A stretch of 64,000 nt of DNA from Mycobacterium sp. (GTDB lineage: Bacteria; Actinomycetota; Actinomycetes; Mycobacteriales; Mycobacteriaceae): contig JAGYKK010000013.1 of assembly GCA_018401645.1 (NCBI GenBank), forward strand, positions 16,410 through 80,409. The letters are read 5' to 3'. A model generated the notes under the pieces. The model was not told the origin of the DNA. It ran no database searches and saw nothing but the letters and a program-made list of their open reading frames with translations. A program made the translations under genes and the position numbers. Of this stretch, positions 27,717 through 36,709 are shown piece after piece. Each line of letters opens with the position of its first letter. Within the stretch, counting starts at the first letter, position 1.

Positions 27717-28211
27717 TCAAGATCGACTGGGCAGTGTCAGGTGGCAGGCCTGCCCCATGTCCAGAGTGCGCAGCATTCGCCCCATCCCGAGCCACATCGC
27801 GCACGACATGGTGAGGTCGGCCAGAAGTTCGTCGGAGAAATGCTCGCGGCAGCGCTCCCAGAACGCATCATCGGCACGGAGTTCGGCGTGTGCGGTGGCG
27901 AACCGGTGGGCGAACTCGGCGGCGAGACGCTCGCGCTCGCTGTATCCCGGCCAGGTCCGCCACTGCAGGGCATGGGTGTAGAGATCTTCGTCCACACCGG
28001 CAGCCGGACCGTCGGCGTCGCGGGTGTTCTGGCACACAACGCACTCATTGTCGTGCGCCATCACGATGCGGGCGATCTCCCGCACCCGCATCGGCAACCG
28101 GTTGCGGTTGTAGACCGCGCTGCTGAAGGCCGCCATCGCCTTTCCCAGTTCGGGCGAGAGGGCGATCCAACCGGCCACGTCATCATCAGCGAAGTCTCCG
28201 ATTCGGCTCAT
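27717..28211 (-). CDS. carboxymuconolactone decarboxylase (AhpD-like) family protein
   Basis: A protein of 164 residues from ATG 28211. All-helical CMD fold with redox motif Cys57-Val-Val-Cys60 (NECVVCQNTRD) after an MRVREIARI helix. The CxxC is kept, but the AhpD proton-relay His after it is not obvious, so either peroxidase or decarboxylase-type activity is possible. It begins a minus-strand cluster downstream of EchA, with 38 bp between. The substrate is unknown. Confidence 0.7.
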   Translation of the reverse strand: MSRIGDFADDDVAGWIALSPELGKAMAAFSSAVYNRNRLPMRVREIARIVMAHDNECVVCQNTRDADGPAAGVDEDLYTHALQWRTWPGYSERERLAAEFAHRFATAHAELRADDAFWERCREHFSDELLADLTMSCAMWLGMGRMLRTLDMGQACHLTLPSRS

Positions 28212-28249
28212 CGGGTAATGGTAATTGCCGGGTGGGCCGCGGTGGACGG

Positions 28250-29023
28250 CTACCGCTTGTTGAATTCGGCCAATGCCTCGGCGTTGGCTGCCGCACCCAT
28301 CATCTCGGCGAAGTAGGCGTCCTCGCGGGCGCGGGCCGCGGCGACCTCTGCGCGAGCCGGCTCGGCCATCGTCTGCTTGACCGCGATGAGACTGGGTATG
28401 GGTTTGGCAGCCAGTACCTCTGCGTGCCGGCGGGCCTGTGTCATCACGTCGTCGGGCTCGCATACCCGCCACACCAGACCCATCCGCTGTGCTTCGACGG
28501 CGTCGATCCACTCTGAGGACATCAGCACCCAGGCAGCGTTCTGCCGACCGATCAATTGCGGCAGCAGATACGACGACGCCGCCTCCGGTGCTACGCCGAG
28601 GCTGGTGAATGGGCACTTCAACCTCGCCTCGCTGGACATGAAGGCCAGATCGGCGAAGCCCAGAATGGTGACACCCAGACCCAGACCCAGACCGTTCACC
28701 ACGGCGATGAGGGGTTTGGGGAACCGGGCGAGCGCGTCGATCAGTCCAGGGAAGCCATGCGTGCCCGGGATGAACTCCGGATCGGCGATCCGGGCCGCCA
28801 TCTCGGTCAGATCCTGGCCCGCGCTGAAGGCGCGTCCGGCGCCGGTGATCATCATCACGGCAACCTCGGGGTCCGCCGCGGCGGCATTCAAAGCCTCCGC
28901 GGTGGCGTCGTAGAGCGCCTCGCTGAAAGCGTTGAGGGCTCGGGGGCGGTTGAGGGTCAGCGTGCGAACCCGGTTTTCGTCGGCGATAAGCAGCGTCACG
29001 CAATCCAACCTAGCCGTGGTCAC
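28250..29023 (-). CDS. enoyl-CoA hydratase/isomerase family protein (EchA)
   Basis: A protein of 257 residues from GTG 29023, overlapping the EthD gene by 14 bp; GTG 28999 (VTLLIADENRV) is an alternative start. Crotonase-fold motifs: LNRPRALNAFS, oxyanion-hole region GAGRAFSAGQDL, and LGLGLGVTILGFADLAFMS. The second catalytic Glu lies in SLGVAPEAASS. Adds water across, or isomerises, an enoyl-CoA in beta-oxidation; chain specificity cannot be assigned. Confidence 0.8.
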   Translation of the reverse strand: MTTARLDCVTLLIADENRVRTLTLNRPRALNAFSEALYDATAEALNAAAADPEVAVMMITGAGRAFSAGQDLTEMAARIADPEFIPGTHGFPGLIDALARFPKPLIAVVNGLGLGLGVTILGFADLAFMSSEARLKCPFTSLGVAPEAASSYLLPQLIGRQNAAWVLMSSEWIDAVEAQRMGLVWRVCEPDDVMTQARRHAEVLAAKPIPSLIAVKQTMAEPARAEVAAARAREDAYFAEMMGAAANAEALAEFNKR

Positions 29024-29717
29024 CGAACGGGGTCGCGAACACGTACCGCCCGGTGGGCACCGTGTCGATGTCGACGTTGGCGCCGAAGGCTGAGGTGCTG
29101 GCGATCATCTTGCCCACCCGGTCGGTCAGGTCGGCGTCGTCGGCCGCGCCGAAGAACGCATGCAGGCTGTGCACTGATTCGATCGGAAACAATTCCTCGA
29201 CGATGGCAGATATCCGGGGTGCTTCCGGAGTCAGGGCACGCACCACGTAGTTCTGCACGTATCCGAACGTCGACTGCGTCGCGATGGCGACCGGGGTGTG
29301 GTCACGGTGCCAGCGGGTCAGCCAGGTTGATTCGTCCATATCGGCCGGCCGACGCAGCAATGCGATATTCGCCATGCCGGGTGCACGGTGGCCCGGCGGC
29401 GACGGCGGCGGCGGCATCGGCGCGGACTCGGTGACCAGGTAGGCGGGCACCTGATCGGCCTCCGATCCGAGAATCTCCAGTGCGCGGCTTACCTGCTCGC
29501 CGTAACTCTGTTGCACCCAAAGGCTCACCAGCGCCTGCACCGGCGGATCCAATGTGGTCAGCGTCATCATCGAGTCGCGCACCGGAGCGTCGCGAACGTT
29601 GATCGTCAAACCGGGCAGATCCAACTGCTGCAGCACGGCGGCAACCGGCCCGCACAGCCGGTCCACCCAGGCGTCGTCGGCGGTTTCGGTCCGCAGTGCC
29701 ACCATCACTTTTTCCAT
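29010..29717 (-). CDS. EthD domain-containing protein
   Basis: A protein of 235 residues from ATG 29717. Two ferredoxin-like (dimeric alpha/beta barrel) halves; the second carries the EthD-type MDESTWLTRWHRDHTPVAIATQSTFGYVQNYVVR. Such proteins accompany oxygenases and degradation enzymes; the biochemical role is usually unknown. It overlaps echA by 14 bp and sits 13 bp after the hotdog gene, clearly in one operon. Confidence 0.7.
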   Translation of the reverse strand: MEKVMVALRTETADDAWVDRLCGPVAAVLQQLDLPGLTINVRDAPVRDSMMTLTTLDPPVQALVSLWVQQSYGEQVSRALEILGSEADQVPAYLVTESAPMPPPPSPPGHRAPGMANIALLRRPADMDESTWLTRWHRDHTPVAIATQSTFGYVQNYVVRALTPEAPRISAIVEELFPIESVHSLHAFFGAADDADLTDRVGKMIASTSAFGANVDIDTVPTGRYVFATPFGDHG

Positions 29718-29730
29718 CGCGCCAACCTCC

Positions 29731-30357
29731 CTAGCTGTCCCGCAGCCAGCGCGGCGTGATGAACACGCCCTCGGCCTCCACCGTGACGCCCTCAGCGTCG
29801 GCGATGTGGCCCGTGCAATAGGTCTTGACGCCGTCGGTGCGAACCTTCACCGCCTCGGTGCGCAGCGACCCGAGTTTGGTTGGGCGGAGGTATCGCACGG
29901 TGATAGTTCCGGTGAAGCGTGGCTGGCGGTCGACGCTGGCCGCCTCGCCCAGCACATGGTCGAGGATCATCGCCGCCACGCCGCCGTGGACGTGGCCGGG
30001 CGGGCCCTCATAAGCCGCACCAAGACAGAACTCCGCCGACACCCGGCCTTCAGAATCGCGGGAGGTCAGCAACGGTGGCGCCAATGCGTTGCGGATCCCG
30101 ATGACTGCGTTACCCCACCCCATGCTCTCACCGGAATCAGTGACCCGAACACCGAATGCGCCGTCGAGTTGGCGCACCCGCAACCGGGCCACGGCGGCGT
30201 CGATATCGCGCCTGACCTCGGCCACGGTCTGCGCGTCGGCCTCGGTTCGGATAGTGGCGTCGACCAGGGACCGCACCGACTCGGCGAGGGGTTCATAAAT
30301 TCCGCGAAGCCTCGCAACATCTTCGCCTGACAAATCTTCGACGGTGAACTCCAGCAC
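29731..30357 (-). CDS. hotdog-fold thioesterase (PaaI-like)
   Basis: A protein of 208 residues from GTG 30357. The C-terminal hotdog domain has the hydrolase motif GHVHGGVAAMILDHVLG (about residues 120-136). An N-terminal helical extension of about 70 residues is typical of mycobacterial homologues. It probably hydrolyses acyl-CoA thioesters. First gene of the 30357-28250 operon, with a partial KstR-like site just upstream. Confidence 0.72.
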   Translation of the reverse strand: MLEFTVEDLSGEDVARLRGIYEPLAESVRSLVDATIRTEADAQTVAEVRRDIDAAVARLRVRQLDGAFGVRVTDSGESMGWGNAVIGIRNALAPPLLTSRDSEGRVSAEFCLGAAYEGPPGHVHGGVAAMILDHVLGEAASVDRQPRFTGTITVRYLRPTKLGSLRTEAVKVRTDGVKTYCTGHIADAEGVTVEAEGVFITPRWLRDS

Positions 30358-30363
30358 CCTGGC

Positions 30364-30379
30364 ACTAGAACACGTCGCC
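30364..30379. promoter_or_regulatory. partial KstR-like site
   Basis: ACTAGAACACGT (30364-30375) is identical to 12 bases of the site at 10759-10770, but the second half reads GTCGCC instead of GTTNNA. It lies directly upstream of the hotdog/EthD/EchA operon. Confidence 0.3.
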
Positions 30380-30426
30380 GGTCGCGGTGTCTAATGCACG
30401 GCCGGTCGCTGCGTACAGTGATCGCC

Positions 30427-31758
30427 ATGCCCGACAGCGGGGCCGCCGATGGGCCGGATTGGGTGCGCCACGCGATCTGGTGGCACGTCTATCCCCTGGG
30501 TTTCACCGGAGCTTTCCCGGCCGATCCTCGTCCACTCCCGGGTGAACATCGCCTGACCCGGATCATCGACTGGCTCGATCACGCCGTTGAACTCGGTGTC
30601 TCCGGAATCGCCCTCGGACCGATTTTCTCCTCCCGAACGCACGGCTACGACACCACTGACCACTACCGAATCGACCCGCGACTGGGCGACGACGCCGACT
30701 TCGACCAGTTGATTGGCGAGGCCCGTCGCCGCGGCCTAAGGGTGTTACTGGACGGGGTGTTCAACCACGTCGGTACCGAGTTTTCGCGCTATCGAGCGGC
30801 CCTCGATCAGGATGACTCCACGGCCGCAGCGTGGTTCGCCGGCCGGCCGGGACGCTTCCACTCCTTCGAGGGACACGGCGATCTGATCACGCTCAACCAC
30901 CGCAATCCGGCCGTCGTCGACTACACCGTCGACGTCATGAGTCACTGGCTGGACCGCGGCGCCGATGGGTGGCGCCTCGACGCCGCCTACGCGGTGCCCG
31001 AGACATTTTGGGCCCAGGTACTGCCACGGGTACGCCGAGTGCATCCGCAAGCCTGGTTTCTCGCCGAGGTGATCCACGGCGACTATGGCGCGTTCGCCGC
31101 GGCCTCCGGGGTGGACTCGGTCACCCAGTACGAGTTGTGGAAGGCGATCTGGAGCAGCATCAACGACACCAACTTCCACGAACTGGACTGGGCACTGCAG
31201 CGTCACAACGAATTTCTTGACACCTTCGCTCCGCTCACCTTCATCGGCAACCACGACGTCACCCGCATCGCGAGCCAACTCCGCTCCTTTGAGCATCTCG
31301 GTCATGCGTTAGTACTGCTGTTCACCACAGGCGGGATTCCGGCGATTTACTCCGGCGACGAGTTCGGCTACCGGGGCGTCAAGGAGGACCGCGCCGGTGG
31401 CGATGACGCGGTGCGCCCGGAGTTCGGGGCGGCGCCCACCGACCTCGACGGCCCCGCCGCCGAGACCTACAACCTGCACCGCTATCTGATCGGTCTACGC
31501 CGCCGAAACCCGTGGCTGCACCAGGCCCGAACGACCGCGCTACGCCTGGAAAACGACTCCTACGTCTACCAGGCACGCCATAACGGCGATGCCCTGATCG
31601 TCGCACTGAACCTGGCGGATGAGCCCATGGGGGTAGCGATCGGGCAATTGTGCGGCCGCGACGCACAACTGATCGGCGGCTCCGGTGCGCCACCGGAGCA
31701 GGTGATGGGCGAGACGGTAGTACCACCGCATGGCTGGCAGCTGCTCCGACTGCTCTGA
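30427..31758 (+). CDS. GH13 alpha-amylase family glycosidase
   Basis: A protein of 443 residues from ATG 30427 (an upstream ATG at 30394 is in frame). GH13 motifs: YDTTDHYRIDPRLG, LDGVFNHVG, nucleophile Asp185 in GWRLDAAY, acid Glu214 in FLAEVIHGD, and Asp277 in FIGNHDVTR. A short C-terminal beta domain follows. It probably acts on alpha-glucosidic bonds of trehalose, maltose or glucan; there is no signal peptide, so it is cytoplasmic. A TACAGT -10-like element lies 8 nt before ATG 30427. Confidence 0.75.
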   Translation: MPDSGAADGPDWVRHAIWWHVYPLGFTGAFPADPRPLPGEHRLTRIIDWLDHAVELGVSGIALGPIFSSRTHGYDTTDHYRIDPRLGDDADFDQLIGEARRRGLRVLLDGVFNHVGTEFSRYRAALDQDDSTAAAWFAGRPGRFHSFEGHGDLITLNHRNPAVVDYTVDVMSHWLDRGADGWRLDAAYAVPETFWAQVLPRVRRVHPQAWFLAEVIHGDYGAFAAASGVDSVTQYELWKAIWSSINDTNFHELDWALQRHNEFLDTFAPLTFIGNHDVTRIASQLRSFEHLGHALVLLFTTGGIPAIYSGDEFGYRGVKEDRAGGDDAVRPEFGAAPTDLDGPAAETYNLHRYLIGLRRRNPWLHQARTTALRLENDSYVYQARHNGDALIVALNLADEPMGVAIGQLCGRDAQLIGGSGAPPEQVMGETVVPPHGWQLLRLL

Positions 31759-31791
31759 GAGGACTACCCTCAAGCCGTGGTTGAACCCGCG

Positions 31792-31813
31792 CCGGACGGC
31801 GCGGACCGTCCGG
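31792..31813 (+). terminator. hairpin between the GH13 and cyclase genes
   Basis: Perfect 8-bp arms CCGGACGG (31792-31799) and CCGTCCGG (31806-31813) with a 6-nt loop, about 33 bp after the GH13 stop and just upstream of the cyclase RBS. Could terminate readthrough or occlude the RBS. Confidence 0.4.
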
Positions 31814-31826
31814 ATGGAAGGAACCC

Positions 31827-33998
31827 ATGTCGGCACCGAACACGCAACCCCGGGCCCGACGACGCCTGCTGTCCCGGGTCGGCATCCAGTCGAAGCTGCT
31901 GCTGATGATCCTGGTGATGAGCGTGCTGGCTGCTTTGACAGCCGGCGGCATCGGATTCCAGTCCGGCCGGTCCTCCCTGCGTGAAGCGGTGTTCGAGCGG
32001 CTCACCGGAATCCGGGAGGTCCAGTCCCGGACGGTCGAGGGCCGGTGGGAGGACATCCGTAACTCGGTGCTCAACACGGCGGCCAACGACACCTCCTTAT
32101 CGGCGATGGGTGCGTTCACCGCAGGATTCGACCGACTGGCCGACGCCACCATCACCGGAGCGCAGTCGAAGGCCATCGACACCTTCTACGCCGCGAGGTT
32201 CGCAGACGCCTCAGACACCGGCGGGACTATCGACGTCAACGCGCTGTTGCCGACATCGAACGCGCAAATGTATCTGCAGGCGTTTTACACCCCGGGAATC
32301 GCCGCACCGAAGGCCGGTTCCCCGGCAAACAACACCGGGGACACAACGGGCGACGTCACCGTAGCCGACGCGGGCGACGGCAGTAGTTGGTCGGCGGCGA
32401 ATGCCCGCTATGACCCGTACTTCCAGGGTCTCGTCGAACGGAGCGGTTTTGCCGACGTGCTCCTCATCGACACTGATGGCGATGTGGTGTACACCGCGAA
32501 AAAGCGAACCGACCTGGCCACCAACATCCTCACCGGTCCCTACCGCGGCGAAACCGCCCTCGCCGAGACTTTTCGCCGGGCGATGTCCACCAACGACATC
32601 GGCTACGTCGAATCGACGGACTTCGCGCGGTACCTGCCGGCCGCTGAGCCGACGTCCTGGATCGTGACTCCCATCGGGCCGGTGGGCCGCCCGACCGGGG
32701 CGCTGGCGGTGCAGTTTCCGATGTCGTTGCTGAACCGGGTGATGACGTTTGACCGGGAGTGGGTTCAGGTCGGGATGGGCGAGACCGGGGAGACCTTCCT
32801 GATCGGACCGGACAGCCTGATGCGTTCGGATTCCCGGCTGTTCCTGGAGGATCCCGATGCCTACCGCCGAGCGGTGATCGCCGCCGGCACACCCGCGGAC
32901 GTCGCGGATAAGGCGATCCGACTCGGCACTACTGTTCTCGTGCAGAAGGTCGGCACCGCCGCGTCGGAAGCCGCGCAACGGGGCGATACCGGAACCCTCA
33001 TCAATACCGACTATCTCGGCCGTCGGGCGCTGGTGGCCTACGCGCCCCTGGACATCGCGGGACTGCGGTGGGCCATCGTCGCCACCGCCGACAGTGCGGA
33101 GGCCTTCGCGCCGGAACGGCAGTTCGCCCAACGGTTGGTGCGGTCCACCGCGGGGATCATCTTCATCGCCTGCCTTGCATCGGCACTATGGTCGCGGATG
33201 TTCATCCGCCCCATCCGGCGCCTCGAGGACGGCGCGCGGCGAATCAGCGCCGGCGAGTACGACATTGCGCTTCCGGTCGAGTCCCGAGACGAGTTCGGTC
33301 AACTCACCGCGGCGTTCAATACGATGAGCCGCAACCTGGCAGTCAAGGATCAGCTTCTCACCGAGCAACGCGCCGAAAACGAACGCCTGCTGCGCTCGCT
33401 GATGCCCAACACCGTGATGCAGCGGTACCGGGACGGTGAGCAGACCATCGCCGAAGAGCATCAGGACGTCAGCGTCATCTTCGCCGACGTAGTCGGACTC
33501 GACGATCTCGCCGGCGAACTCGACGCCGAGGAGATCCTGTCCATCATCAACAATCTGGCCACCGAATTCGATCGGGCTGCCGATGATCTGGGCGTCGAGA
33601 GGGTCCGCAATACCTATAACGGCTACCTGGCCAGCTGTGGTCTCACCATCCCACGCCTGGACAACGCCGCCCGTACCGTGGACTTCGCCGTCGCGATGCA
33701 ACGGATCGTCGACCGCTACAACGCCGAGAACGATCAGCGTATTGCGCTGCGCGCCGTCATCAACAACGGCGCCGTGACCAGTGGACTGGTCGGCCAGGCC
33801 GGCCTGGTCTACGACATGTGGGGTACGGCGGTGAACCTGGCGTCTGCGATCCGGCGCAGTACCGCCAAACCCGGCGTGTACGTCGCCGTTGGCGTCTATG
33901 AGGCCACCCGGGATTCGCGGCGTTATCTTCCGGCGGGCACCATCACCGTCGGGGACCGCGAGGAATCCATCTGGCTGCTGGCCGAGGACGACTCGTGA
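31827..33998 (+). CDS. membrane receptor class III adenylyl/guanylyl cyclase (Rv2435c-like), degenerate active site
   Basis: A protein of 723 residues. TM1 about 28-50, a large extracytoplasmic sensor (about 50-435) like a chemoreceptor/dCACHE region, TM2 about 437-457, HAMP about 458-515 (RRISAGEYDIALPVESRDEFGQL), and cyclase domain about 545-715. The first metal Asp is present (VIFADVVGLDDL). The second is Asn (NTYNGYLAS instead of a GDxY motif). YDMWGTAVNLASAI keeps Asp and Asn but lacks the transition-state Arg. Activity may be weak, heterodimer-dependent or lost. Stop and next start overlap (GTGA), coupling it to the cNMP-domain channel, as Rv2435c-Rv2434c. Confidence 0.8.
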   Translation: MSAPNTQPRARRRLLSRVGIQSKLLLMILVMSVLAALTAGGIGFQSGRSSLREAVFERLTGIREVQSRTVEGRWEDIRNSVLNTAANDTSLSAMGAFTAGFDRLADATITGAQSKAIDTFYAARFADASDTGGTIDVNALLPTSNAQMYLQAFYTPGIAAPKAGSPANNTGDTTGDVTVADAGDGSSWSAANARYDPYFQGLVERSGFADVLLIDTDGDVVYTAKKRTDLATNILTGPYRGETALAETFRRAMSTNDIGYVESTDFARYLPAAEPTSWIVTPIGPVGRPTGALAVQFPMSLLNRVMTFDREWVQVGMGETGETFLIGPDSLMRSDSRLFLEDPDAYRRAVIAAGTPADVADKAIRLGTTVLVQKVGTAASEAAQRGDTGTLINTDYLGRRALVAYAPLDIAGLRWAIVATADSAEAFAPERQFAQRLVRSTAGIIFIACLASALWSRMFIRPIRRLEDGARRISAGEYDIALPVESRDEFGQLTAAFNTMSRNLAVKDQLLTEQRAENERLLRSLMPNTVMQRYRDGEQTIAEEHQDVSVIFADVVGLDDLAGELDAEEILSIINNLATEFDRAADDLGVERVRNTYNGYLASCGLTIPRLDNAARTVDFAVAMQRIVDRYNAENDQRIALRAVINNGAVTSGLVGQAGLVYDMWGTAVNLASAIRRSTAKPGVYVAVGVYEATRDSRRYLPAGTITVGDREESIWLLAEDDS

Positions 33999-35461
33999 GC
34001 ATCGTGACGGCGCCGTGGTTTTACTGGGGCCTGTTCATCGCGATCGGACTCCCGGTGGCACTGGTGCTGCTGACCGAACTGCACAATAGCCTCAACCGCC
34101 GGGGCAGTGCGATGGCGCGGCCGGTGGGTCTGTTGCGCAACTACGTCCTGCCCCTGGGCGCCATGTTGCTCCTGATCGTCAAGACCAGCGACATCTCGAC
34201 CCAAGCAACCGGGGTTCGGATCGTCACCACCGTGCTCGGCTTTCTCGTACTGCTGATGCTGCTCGCCGGTCTCAACGCCCGGTTGTTCCAGAGCGCGCCG
34301 GAGGGAAGTTGGCGCCGTCGACTGCCGTCGATCTTCATCGATGTGGCCCGCTTCGTGATCATCGCGGTGGGTGTCGCGGTGATCTTCTCCCAGGTCTGGG
34401 GAGCCAACGTCGGGAAGTTGTTCACCGTGCTCGGCATCGGCTCGATCGTGCTCGGCCTGACCCTGCAGAACTCGGTGGGTCAGATCATCTCGGGACTTCT
34501 GCTGCTCTTCGAGCAGCCCTTCAAGTTAGGCGACTGGGTCGAAACCAATATCCCGAGTATCCGCGTGATACGTGGCCGGGTGATCGAGGTCAACTGGCGC
34601 GCGACCCATATCGACACCGGCTGTGGCATAGAGATCATTCCCAACTCGGTGCTGGCGGCGGCGTCCTTCGCAAATCTCAGTAGACCGGCCGGCAGCTATA
34701 ACCTGGTGGTGGAGTCAACCTTCGGCGTCACCGACGCACCCGACGCGGTGTGCGCGCTCCTGGCCAGGGTCGCCGCGCAACTGCCCCAACGGCGCGACGA
34801 TGCGATGCCCGTGGTGGCCGCCTCCAGTGCGACCGGGTATTCGACCACGATTGCCCTGAAGTCCCCCGGCGACGACGCGGCCGCCCGGACCACGTTCCAG
34901 CGGTGGCTGTGGTACGCGTCCCGGCGGGCTGGACTGCACTGCGGTGGTGCCGACGATGACTTCTCCGCACCGCAGGACCGCGTCGCGGCGCTGAGGAAAA
35001 TCGCGCCGATACTTCGACTGAGTCACTGCGACATGGAGGCACTGCTGCCACACGCCACCATCGCCCGCTACGGCGACGGCGAACTCATTTTGGGACACGG
35101 TGACATTCCGGTGGCAATGACGTTCGTGATCAGGGGCCGGATCAGGCTCAGCGTTGACGCCGGGGAGGAAGCGAGCGTGCCGATCCGCACCCTGCAGCAG
35201 GGCGACTTCCTCGGCCAGACCACGCTCACCCGCGAACCCGTCACCGGCGACGCCTTCGCGGAGGGCGAAGTCACGGTGCTTGCCATCAAACGCACGGCGA
35301 TGGAGGAGTTGCTGCTCGGCCGACCAGCGCTGCTGCAGGACATCAGCCGTGCCATCGATGACCGCAGGGCGGCGGCGTGTGCCGCCGCCACCGGCCACAC
35401 TGACGCCGAGACCGGACCCGACTCGAATTCCCATCCGGCTACGCAATTGCGGGCGTTCTGA
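33995..35461 (+). CDS. MscS-type channel with C-terminal cyclic-nucleotide-binding domain (Rv2434c-like)
   Basis: A protein of 488 residues from GTG 33995. Four or five helices within residues 5-170, with the MscS pore segment LGIGSIVLGLTLQNSVGQIISG. The MscS beta domain (LGDWVETN, IEVNWRATHID) covers about 175-230 and the cNMP-binding fold about 340-450 (TFVIRGRIRLSV, GDFLGQTTL). The phosphate-binding cassette is atypical: Gln for the usual Glu after FLG, and Gly-Asp-Ala where Arg-x-Ala is expected. Nucleotide binding is therefore uncertain. Proposed role: ion flow in the inner membrane gated by tension and a cyclic nucleotide (inference). Confidence 0.82.
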   Translation: MSIVTAPWFYWGLFIAIGLPVALVLLTELHNSLNRRGSAMARPVGLLRNYVLPLGAMLLLIVKTSDISTQATGVRIVTTVLGFLVLLMLLAGLNARLFQSAPEGSWRRRLPSIFIDVARFVIIAVGVAVIFSQVWGANVGKLFTVLGIGSIVLGLTLQNSVGQIISGLLLLFEQPFKLGDWVETNIPSIRVIRGRVIEVNWRATHIDTGCGIEIIPNSVLAAASFANLSRPAGSYNLVVESTFGVTDAPDAVCALLARVAAQLPQRRDDAMPVVAASSATGYSTTIALKSPGDDAAARTTFQRWLWYASRRAGLHCGGADDDFSAPQDRVAALRKIAPILRLSHCDMEALLPHATIARYGDGELILGHGDIPVAMTFVIRGRIRLSVDAGEEASVPIRTLQQGDFLGQTTLTREPVTGDAFAEGEVTVLAIKRTAMEELLLGRPALLQDISRAIDDRRAAACAAATGHTDAETGPDSNSHPATQLRAF

Positions 35462-35569
35462 CAACGCGCTCAGCCTCAATGGCTTCCGAGTCCATCACGT
35501 CGCCCGATCGTTAGCCAACCGCGACTTGGCACACCGCGTCGCATTCCGATTCATGGTGCGGGTCGGTGC

Positions 35570-35597
35570 TTGACTGCGTAAGCACAGCAATTAATCG
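35570..35597 (+). promoter_or_regulatory. possible promoter of fbpC
   Basis: TTGACT (35570-35575) followed after about 16 nt by TAATCG, in the 172-bp gap between the channel gene and fbpC. The rest of the gap shows no gene. Confidence 0.35.
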
Positions 35598-35633
35598 CTG
35601 AGGCCAGCACGTATGAAAGGTGATGGGAGCCCC

Positions 35634-36633
<1,000 letters not shown>

Positions 36634-36646
36634 GCATCCGCGTGAC

Positions 36647-36683
36647 GGTAGGCCTGCCGCCCTTCCCGGGCGGCAGGCCTACC
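36647..36683. terminator. strong bidirectional terminator hairpin
   Basis: A perfect 16-bp inverted repeat (36647-36662 with 36668-36683) around a TTCCC loop, between fbpC and the convergent thiolase-like gene. GC-rich with no U-tract, the common mycobacterial form. Confidence 0.75.
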
Positions 36684-36709
36684 ACTGTTAGACGGCCGCG
36701 CCTGCGGCG

